From Phallusia mammillata (taxonomy: Eukaryota > Chordata > Ascidiacea > Phlebobranchia > Ascidiidae): a DNA stretch of 64,000 nt. Every line of letters begins with the position of its first letter. Position 1 is the first letter of the stretch. A model generated the notes under the pieces. The model was not told the origin of the DNA and did no database searches. It worked only from the letters and a program-made list of their open reading frames with translations. The stretch is taken from the NCBI GenBank assembly GCA_003260075.1, contig QLIY01000333.1:69400-133399 (forward strand). Reading direction: 5' to 3'. Below, in pieces: positions 41,601 to 52,600 of this stretch. A program made the translations under genes and the position numbers.

Positions 41601-44600
41601 TATAACTTTATTGTTGTGGGTAGGGATGCTTTTTATTACCAATAAATAAGTTCTAAGCTTTGAAACATGGTCAGGTACATCAATATTTCGTCACAAGGTC
41701 CTAAAACACCGGAGAACGTTTGCTCTGTAAAATAGGGGATATTTCGCGGCACACTTGGAAATGTCTCGCGGCACACAGTTTGAGAATCACTGCTTTAGGA
41801 TGAAAACCACTTTATAACCTTAACGGTAAATAGAACGGTTTCATGAACTTTTTGCTTGACATGGTAATTCCCTCGATTGTTTCATCGTTTTCTGCGACGT
41901 ATTTTCCAACTTTCTGTCGAATGCAGTCATTGCTTTTAGGTGCATTGCTACCGTTTTTTCATTTGTACTCCATACAATAAAGTACAAGGTTTAGCGGTTT
42001 TTCCTTTTCTTCTTCAAGAAATGGGGGGGGGGGGTGCATTGCTACCGTTTTTTCATTTGTACTCCATGCAATAAAGTACAAGGTTTAGCGGTTTTTCCTT
42101 TTCTTCTTCAAGAAATCATAGACTTTTTAGTAAAAAGTTTTTTTAGATTGTTGCCAAATCGTCGATTTGACACGCTGAACTTGTTCCGTTTCTAAATTCT
42201 AGAATTTTGAAAGTTGGCATGTCCCAAACGATTTATTTTTACTGAAGTCTTTCCGCAAATGTATCCTTTGTTTAGACAATAGATAGAGCTACAACTTGCC
42301 CTAGATTGTCTCTGCTTTACATAACAGAAACTGAAATTCACATATTTTATTGATAACATGCAGAACTCATCGGAAACAAAATCGTTTTCAAAGTGCAGAA
42401 CCGTATGCAAAAACTTCAAAAAAATAAACAAATTTTTAATTCACAGTCAATCACGCTATAATATTGCACACAAATTTCACAGCACACAAACTTAAGAAAA
42501 GAATATAAAATGTACATTACTAATACTGTTGGTTATATCAGCTTACATTAATGCATGATAAAAGGACATAATAGTTACAAGACTTACTCTATATGGTACA
42601 GTGCATGGCGAAAATTAGAAGAAACATTGTGTTATGGCAAATAATTCTTTCAAAGCCTGCGGTTTTTGTTTTCATTTGTGGGACATAAAACGTTTTGCAA
42701 TGCTGTGCTTTTGATTTGTTAAATACAAACTGTGTTGGAGTTTTGGTAGAAAATTTTTCTTTATCACTGCTTAGAAAACAGAACTTTAGCGCACAGGACG
42801 ACAGTTTGTTTGGAAACTTGAAGCGCTTAAGTTTGTTGCTTATTCTCTTCTGTTTAGTCTAACAAGTCATATTTTGCCTTGAGTTCAAGCCTGTTAGGAA
42901 AGCAGCTTGTTACTACATAAATTAAACCTTTATTACAGACACAACACAATAAGCCTTACTTTTCACACGCCGCTTTGCGTTCAGGACCCCTTCCAATAGG
43001 GGGGGGGGAATATGTTAAATACAAACTGTGTTGGAGTTTTGGTAGAGATTTTTTCTTTCTTTATCACTGCTTAGAAAACAGAACTTCACAGCGCACAGGA
43101 CGACAGTTTGTTTGGAAACTTGATGCGCTTAAGTTTGTTGCTCATCTTTTCTGTTTAGTCTAACAAGTCATATTTTGCCTTGAGTTCAAGCCTGTTAGGA
43201 AAGCACCTTGTTACTACATAAATTAAACCTCTGTTACAGACACACCACACAAAAAGCCTTACTTTTCACACGCCGCTTTGCGTTCAGGACCCCTTCCAAT
43301 AAACATTTCGGTCATTGTTTGGTAGGTTTCCTTACGATCAAATTGTATAGCAGTTTCAATTCCAGTTTGTATGTCGTCGGCTGTAGGAAAATCGGTATGA
43401 TCTTTTGGGACTCGGCGCGCTATTTCAAACAACAGTAAAATATAGGAACGAAATTCGCCTGTTGCCCATAGGTGCTGGCTTGTGAGGAGCGGATTATAGT
43501 GGAGTGTTTTCCAATTCGTCTTGAAACCGGGCTTTAAAAACGGTTGCAAATGCTTCCAGTTCGATTGAAACCTAGGTTTTGTAAGATGCTAAATCATACT
43601 GATATGTTTGCAAAATTATGTATTTACAATATACAAGGTCTCCGAAGGTTTTGTGTTTTCTAGCTAGCGAATTCCTTACCCGGGAAAATGTATGTAACCG
43701 TTTCCTGGCTGCCTTCTGCTGTACACATAATGTGGGAAAACAATAAACAACGTTACCGGCACAAGGTTTCGTTGTTCCAACGTCGGATCAACAAGAAAAT
43801 CGAAAATAGAGCCCTTTTTCCAGTTTGGGCCTTTTACCAATTTGTTTAATTGGTCTAGCACCCGAGGTCCCGTCCAATCAGTAATAATAAATGGCTACAA
43901 ACAAACAATTTTTGTGAAATTTGTAAAACAAACCACTAATTAAGTCCAACATATTGGCTTGTCTCTCCTTGCTAAGAATATTTGGAACCGTAAATTGTGT
44001 ACCCAAGCGTGTACCTAAGTATATATGTGACAAGCTACAAACAGAGATACCAGAAGAGAACATCCTGGTAATCATTGAATAGGACTTAACTGTCAAATGT
44101 GGATTTGCCTGTACTGTGATTGACTGGTCCGTTTCGACTATTGTTTGAAGTTTACTCCAATTTGTTTTGTAACAATACAACGAGTACAGAGTACAGTTAC
44201 TTTTGTTTACTTAAAAATAAAAAATAAAAATTTTTGTATATTTTTTTAAAATATTTTTTTAAATTTTTATTCAGTTAAAAAGATTATTTTCTTTGTCACG
44301 GAATTGAATTATAAAAATATTGCTATAACTTTGGCCAAATGAAATAGTCCCTTATTTAACGATGAATGTGTTTTCACAAAGTACCAAGTTACCTTTATTG
44401 TTTTCATTCTTCTTTGTCCAACTTGTGATAGGGGAATTTTTTATCCTATTTCCGTTGTTTCAAGTTGCCAACCCTTAGTGCCTTTGCCACGTTCAACTTT
44501 TGCGGATACTTATGCTTATAAAGATTAAAGACACCAGTACGATTTACAGCTATAACTAAAAAAAGTAATATTGTGAACTTGTTACGAGAAAGTCTTCTCT

Positions 44601-47600
44601 TTATAACCGTATCCCTTCTCTTAATAACATATTTTTATTACGAAGGTATACCAGTACATAGTGCCAGGGGTAAAAGGTTTCAGGTTGTAACTGTTACAAA
44701 GGTTTTGTGGCACGTTCAGACAAGATTGAGTTTATAGGGGAACATAAGCATACCCAGATTGTAATACGGGCCGGGTTCGGGCTTAGGTTTCTTAAAAAGC
44801 AGGCCTAATTCGTGCCTGACTTTCCACTCTGTGTCAGTATTTTTTTGAATAAATTGATTTCTCTTAGTAGCCAGTTGCTGGACCTAAGCTAATTTTAAAA
44901 AGCCCTAAGAGGCCTTGGTAATGACCAATTGTCTATGGTGTTTGTTGTTTTGGTCTGTTTTGAGGCTTCAATGTATAGGCCTGTCAATCAAACTTTTGGG
45001 CCTAAACGGGCTTCTCAAAAACGATTTGGTTTCGGGTCGGGTTTCAGGCTTGTACTTTCGGGTTCGGGTTTCAATTTCAGGCCCGTTTACAACTCTGATC
45101 ATACATGTTACACTACAACAAACACACATCACTCGTTGAAAACTGTAATTACGACCTCTTTATAATCTTAAGAGTGTAAATAGAAGGGATACTCATTAGA
45201 CTGCTACACTACACCAAAAACAAACGACACTTCCCTAACTCTTTAGGCTGAAGATCTCGATGTTACCGTAAGCGTAAATAGAACGGTTTATTGAACTTTT
45301 TGCTTGACTTGGCAATTCCCTCTATTGTTTCATCGTCTGTTACGACATTCCCGGAACTTCCTGTCGCATGCAGACATTGTCGCATAGATACATTCCTACC
45401 TTACCCGGCTTTTTTGTTTACTTAACGCCAAGGGTCTCTAAACTAGGGTCCTCCAAAAAAAGCTACGGTTTGGAGTTCGCATTAACAAGTTTTAGCGAGT
45501 TTGTCATTGTTCATGCACTGTTAAAATTAACTGTTTCTGTTGTTATTGGGATGCATCACAAGATTTGTCAACCATTAACATATATACCAGTGCAGTACGT
45601 AAATAGCTCCTGAAATTGTTAGTTATAAACTTGTTAGTTTATGGCCACAGGAACATACTTGAGGGTAGGGTCAATTAAAGGTTTTACTAACGTACCCATC
45701 TGTGCAATTTGACAAACATTGTCAGTTGCAAAAATATTGAAATAGTGCGATATTTATCCTTTCCAAAGAAGTTTTAAATCATAACCTGAGCTGATTTCGC
45801 TTTTTTTCAACGCATCCTGTTGAAACCCACTGATAAAAAATACCAAACATAAAAGCAGTAAACCTCTTAAGATGATTATATTCATACTGGGATCAGCCCT
45901 GAAGCATCGATGCAGACCAGCGATGGGGGGGGGGAAACATTGTCAGTTGCAAAAATATTGAAATAGTGCGATATTTATCCTTTCCAAAGAAGTTTTAAAT
46001 CATAACCTGAGCTGATTTCGCTTTTTTTTTCAACGCATCCTGTTGAAACCCACTGATAAAAAATACCAAACATAAAAGCAGTAAACCTCCTGAGGTGAAT
46101 ATATTCATACTGGGATCAGCCCTGAAGCATCGATGCAGACCAGCGATCACGGCATGCATGTCGATAAATCATAGTGCGCCAGGCCTATCAAAGGCGTAAT
46201 ATCAAATCAGGCGGTTTCCCAAGCATTCCCATATAAAAATCTAGCCTGTGCCTTGCCGCATGGGATTGCTTGGGAGATCGGCTAATTCGGTATTACGATA
46301 TTTAGCCGTTTCAGTACATCACTATTAGGGACTGATGATGCCATATATTTGGGAGAAATCGAGTTCCGTAGTGGTTTGTTATGAGAAATACACGGACTAA
46401 TTTGAGTGTGCTGGGGGGGGGGGTTTCAGTACATCGCTATTAGGGACTGATGATGCCATATATTTGGGAGAAATCGAGCTCCGTAGTGGTTTGTTATGAG
46501 AAATACACGGACTAATTTGAGTGTGCTGAATTTTTCAGCTAAGTAATACTTTTGTTGTTTTAGATCATCAGTACCAGAGTTGACTTCAGCGGCGGATAGG
46601 GGTCAAAGCACCCCCTTGACGTCACGGAAACGCCCCCCTATGCCCGTGATTGCACCCCCTCGAAGAAAGCCTTTTAATTTGCGCGGTCGCCTGACAAGGG
46701 GCAAGCAGAAGTAAGAGTTTTGTCAAAAAAAACGACGTAAAATGATCTCATATTGCTAAAAATGCATCTATATGTTAAACTGATACATATAATGCTTGTA
46801 TAAAACGAACAACTGAGTTCCTATATTAAACTTGTAGCTTGCCAAAGAAAAGTACGATCAACGTTTCTTGTAAAACTTAAAGTTCGAAATTGTGGGACAT
46901 AGGATCGTTTTTTACTACATTGCCTTATCATTAGTTCGTTTATAACGCGACCGGATAAATGCATGTCGCTTAAACGGGGTTCGGGTAATCGGAAAAGCAT
47001 CATACATTTACCACCTTGTGCTCAAACATCTTAAATTTTTGTCAGTCAAATACCCTCACCCTAATATTCAGCAAAACCTTCAACAACAAAACAGATTCAG
47101 CCAATTTCATACTTTGTGCTTTTGAAACACCTTTGTTTTTCTTAGCTTTTTGTTTAGCCGATTATTCATAAAAAAACATTTAGACAATCGTTAACCAAAA
47201 CAGATTCAGCCAATTTCATGCTTGTGAAACCGTTTTACCACATGATAAAAAGTTTCTTAAGAAAACAACTTCCCCCTACTATGTGTTAGTGTTCCATACC
47301 TTGTGTTTTCAGTATGTTGTGCGACGCTGCCCTGATGCTCGGTCAGTCCTTTCGCGTTGGTTGGGGTCCAGGTTGGCAATTCGTGCACAGCGGTGACAAG
47401 TCACAAACCGGAGTGCCCGAGGAGGGGGATTCCCCTGAGCAGCAACCTGCAGACCGATCCAGCAATTTTGGACTTTTCTCAACCCCTGACGATACGATGA
47501 GGTGAAAAAACAATGTTTTTTTGGAACACTGTACACGAATCTGTTCTTAAGTTTAATGACCAATATAACGGCCAAAATAGACGATTGAACAACAAAGAAT

Positions 47601-49548
47601 GCCGTTTTTACGTCTAGTTAAGCCGTTTCGTCATCAAAACCGGTTTGGTCTCAAAAAAATATTTTGTACAATGTTGGGTGGTTACTGACTTACAGAATTA
47701 AATCTAACTCCGAGGGTTAAGTACAACTAAACTGTCCGTTTTTTTTCTTTTTTGTTGTTAACACTAAAAATTATGAACTAGAACATTAACAGCCTAAGAA
47801 ATTCAATAAAACTCGTTTAGACATAAAATCATTTAAGCCTTTTCTACGTGATTTATCCCACAGGACAAGGCCTGAACATTTTGTGATTCACCTGCAACAA
47901 GTAAAGGCGGCTCCTCAACTTCCAATCATCCAATCAAATCCTCTCTCGCTCGAGCTCGACCAATCACCGTCCGACTTGCCTTATTTGGAAGCCGCATTGA
48001 AATACAGCAAAGTGGAAACCGAACTCAGCGAAACGATGGACGTTGATGAAAGTTATCGACGCTTGGACTCCAGTCGCATGGAATTATCGCGCTCTGTTGC
48101 GCCATCTCGCGTTTCAGACCTACCGAGAGTCGTCCCGCAAGTGGGCGCTGAGATACTAGAGGAGTATGCTGATATTGCGAAATCCGCTTGGGACAAAATG
48201 CAAAAAGACGATCCTGATTCTGGTAAATTTATTTATAAAGGACTAACAAACTAGCAGTTAAACTGTAAAGGGAAAACTAGTCATGTATCTTTGTAACTTT
48301 ACAGACCGTGTTACAGTCCCTGTACCTCATTTTAGTGTGGGTTCGAATCCCACCGCTTGATAAATTTGTTTTACACAATAAATTAGTGGTTTCCAACCGG
48401 AAANTGCAAAAAGACGACCCCGATTCTGGTAAATTTATTTATAAATGACAAATAAACTAGTAGTTAAACTGTAAAGGGAAAACTAGTCATGTATCTTTGT
48501 AACTTTACAGACCGTGTTACAGTCCCTGTACCTCATTTTAGTGTGGGTTCGAATCCCACCGCTTGATAAATTTGTTTTACACAATAAATTAGTGGTTTCC
48601 AACCGGAAAGATATTTTAAAACTTGAAGGGAAGGAATTTACTTTTAATTTTGACATAGGGTTTGTAAATAGACACTTTAGCTCTGTTAATATGCCCAGTG
48701 TTGTTGATAAAAGACCAGATTTTAAATGATCTTTGTATGGTTTAGTATCTACTATGTAGTCTTATTAGGGAGGAATGAAAATGTTTTGAACCGCTAAGCG
48801 AGAAATTTAACGAAAAAGGTTGGAAACCACTGTTATAACTCCTGCGTATCATTTTGGTGTAGATTCGAATCCCACCGCTTGATAAATTTACCTTCTTAAC
48901 CTAATTTGACCAAAAATTATATTTCAGGTACCACACACCTCTGTCATATAGTTTTCGGCCTTTGCCAAGCCCTGTGGGGCCACCTTACATTACACGACGG
49001 GAGCAGAGTGACCAGAGAAGACCACACCTCATTTGCCCACCAGATGGCACGCAAGAGGGATTTAGTCACGTGGTTACGCGAAGCCATCGACGCTGACCTG
49101 GCAGCTGGTCTTCGCGACGAATTGCTTGATAATGGAAGTAATTCGTTACAGCGAGTTTTGGAAGCCTTAAGCGAAGGCAGAACGGAAAAGGCTGTGGATA
49201 TAGCTTTGCACACTGGTTCGTTTTTTGTTTTTTAAAGATTTAGAAGCGCTCCTTTCGTGTTTTTAGGATGTTTTTGCATGTGAACTTGTACTAAATGACT
49301 GCTCTAATATTTGAACCCTTTAGATAGAACCTACTTTTATTACCACTTTTGTTAAATTTTTAAAATGCTGAAGCCGAATTAAATAGTGCCATGTTTATGG
49401 TAAATAGTAATGAAATTCATTGTTCAAATATTGTTTTAAAACAAATTCAGCAATTAAATATTTTGTTTGGTGCGCTTGTGTATAGTGGTCGAATAACAAG
49501 ACTTCATTATTCACCATTATAAAATGTTTCAGATATTTGGGTTTTGTT

Positions 49549-49600
<52 letters not shown>

Positions 49601-52600
49601 TTGTTTTAATTTTACTTTAAAAATGATGTCAACAATCCTTGGTCACATGACTTGGTTTTAGCCAATCACAACGTTTCATTTTTTCTCAGGCAACAGTCGC
49701 CTCGCTCTCATTATGTCCCAGTCCTGCAGCACGAGCTCAAACCGAGCGTTCGTTGCTAGGCAACTCATGGAGTGGGAGGAGTTGGAGGCAGACCGTCACG
49801 TGATCGACCAAGCCATCAAAATTTACTGCCTCCTAGCGGGCAAACCGGTTAGTAAAATCACGGAAGAATTTTGGCTGCAGTTGTATTCATAATTGTAAAT
49901 GTGTCTAAATGTTAGACCTTAACCCGAGCATTTTTAAGCCCGAATTGCTCCCCTTTGGTTTACGTAATGCACCAATTTGACAGACACGCCTACACCGAAA
50001 TTTATACAATATACTAGAGATGGGCCGAAACTGCAACTGTTCTGTTTGGTGGAGCACCGAGCATCTTACATTAACGCTCGGTGCTCGATCGAGCATGCTC
50101 GTTGTATTGTGACGTCACAAACACTCCAATTTACACTGCAGTTTTTTTTACTTTTTAAAAGTTCCTTATGCTGCCCTCAGGGTCGTATTTAAACTCAAAA
50201 ACCCTTTTGCATAACATGTGAGGCAAACCAACGCTATGTGAGACACCCATGTTTTTTTAAGTACCAACCGAAACCCAAACTGGTTTTTTTTCCTAAAATT
50301 ATCGATGTCACAACTTATTAAGTTAGTAAGTGAAACAAATCAAAGCTTCCAAACACTTCCTTTATTTTCAGGTTTGGTTGTCAAGCAGGGGTTCCATCAA
50401 CACATGCGAGGGTCTAGATTGGAAACGAAGTTTATTTCTGCATCTTGTTTACATCGCCGACTCGGTCGCTCCCGTAATTGATGGGATCTATGCGTATCGT
50501 GATGCCTGGAAGGTTCGTTGATATAGCGACTTGACAACATAAGATTTCTGTCTGACTTTGATACTAGAACGTAACGATAGCTTGTGTAGCAGAGCTTTAG
50601 CAATCATTTAAGCGGACTGGTCTTAGGACCGGCCTATTTTTATGTGACTATAGTGATTTAACGTATACGTGCTTGAAAACCATATGCAAAAGAAACAACT
50701 TGCTGTACGAGTTAGTTAATGTGTTAAGATATCCAGATATTTTACTAAAATAAAATGCTGTGTGCTTTAAATCTTTTTTTGAATCCTAGTCTTGTGCGCT
50801 TTAAATTATAATTGTTCCAGAAAATTCCAGTATTTTGAGAAACGTAAATCTGCCATTACCTAAAGTATTTGTGGCTTTATTTTTGTTCAGCGGCTCAAAA
50901 AAAAACACATTAACAAAACACAATTTTATGCGGAAAACTCTTTTTGCAGGGTTCCAGTGAATTCGGGGTATACAGCGCCGCTCCCCTTCCTTCGTACTTA
51001 GAGCGCCACCGAGTGTTGATCAACTTCAACGAACGCGAAGAATCACCAGAGCGTGACGTCTGCTATCATCTGCTCAAACTTTACTGCAAAAGGTTTTTGT
51101 TAAATCTTTGTGTTTGGTTTAAAAGTTATAACGGCTTTAAAAGTTAAAACTTAGTGGCGAACGCTAAACTATCATAGCCTGTAGCGCATGTGTTTAAACA
51201 GGTAGGGGCAGTGGGATTTGTATATTTAACTAAACCGCCTTCTTAAACCAATAAAGTTTCGTTGAAGTTTGCCGATTTAGTTTGCATTAAAGCTTTCTAG
51301 TTTCTAGATAATTTATGTGTTTTTCTTTATAGCGCTTTATTCATTTGAAACAAAATGGCGTCCGCGAAGCTCTATCGCGTAACAATAGTTTGGGCAACCT
51401 CTGTATTTACGCAGACTTTGATTTCAAGGGGGGGGGGGGAAGTTCCATTGAAGTTTGCCGATTTAGTTTGCGTTAAAGCTTTCCAGTTTGTAAAAATCAG
51501 ACAATTTATGTGTTTTCCCTTATAGCGCTTTATTTATTTGAAACAAAATGGCGCCCGCGAAGCTCTATCGCGTAACAATGGTTTGGGCAACCTCTGTATT
51601 TACACAGACTTTCAAGCACAGCGTCTTTATGTGCAATACAATACTCGTTGCAGATCGCATCATCTCGACACAACCCTTGATCCATCTACTACTGTTCCTC
51701 ACGCACTTGACCACCGTGTATCTTGGCATACATGGAGATCCCTGTGTGCTGCTGGATATCGTAGCCACCTGGGGGCGCACTCGAGCTCTACCCTGCATAC
51801 GTCATACGCGTCACAGCTGGAAGCGCACGGTCTCTGGCATCAGGCGGTTTTCGTTCTCATGCATATCGCCGATGATGTGTACGTGTGGAAATTTTTGTTT
51901 GGTTTTGGGTGGTCGGGAATAGCCCTGATGGATTTCTTAAATTCTAGACATTTTTACACTAAATTAAGTTGGTTCTTCAAGCCCAAAAATTCATGTTTAA
52001 AAAATGTTTGTGCAAGTGAAATGGGTTGCCACAACTAGGCTGTTACTTTACCTTTAATATTTGCGTAAAAAAAGAGTGAAAATGAATTTATTTTGTCTAA
52101 GGTGTAAGAAACGGTTTCGTGTATTGAGTTTTTTTAGAAATTTGTTTGTCGTATTTGAAGCTTGTAAATTACCCATTTGTGAACGTCTTTAACGCAATAA
52201 ACAGAACTTTTTCTTTTTTTCAGGGAACGTGAAATTTCAGTTCGAAGCCTTCTCGGTCGTCACGTGACCAGCTTCGACCAATCAGAGCAAGAGGTGGGTT
52301 TGGTGAAAAGAAAATTAAAAAACATGCTAAAAAAATGTTTTGAAATTAGGAAAAAGAGCGTTTTTTGATTGATGAACTTGGCGTACCAGAGTCATGGTTC
52401 CATGAATGCCGGGCTCTTCACTCAAAGTGCATAGGCCACCATAGAAATCATGCGAAACATCTTTTACTTTCTGGACATTGGAAATCGGGACACAATGCTA
52501 TTATTAAAAACGTTGCCGCAGGTACGAAGCTTTTACCTAATATGAAATTCCTTTTTATTTATGTTAGATAGGGGGGGGGGTAACGCTCTATACTTGATTG

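Larger units (their letters stand above)
29877..46563 (+). other. NUP98 intron 21: 16.7-kb intron with antisense genes and repeats
   Basis: It is bounded by a GTAAGT donor after exon 21 and a TTTTAG acceptor before exon 22, both in phase 2. All other introns in the gene are a few kb or less. It contains antisense A, B and C module exons, at least four related segmental copies, two minisatellites, an AAATCGAGT tandem array and several hAT-like elements. 29900-31860 holds mainly AT-rich sequence and assembly duplicates with no recognisable gene. Confidence 0.85.

Noticed and set aside
51333-51653. Open frame beginning [14 protein letters not shown] as the start of NUP98 exon 29
   Set aside because: The acceptor at 51525 gives the wrong phase after exon 28. 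The TTGCAG acceptor at 51653 restores frame and aligns with Nup96 ([11 protein letters not shown]), so the upstream open stretch is intron. It is also partly duplicated across the G run at about 51430.
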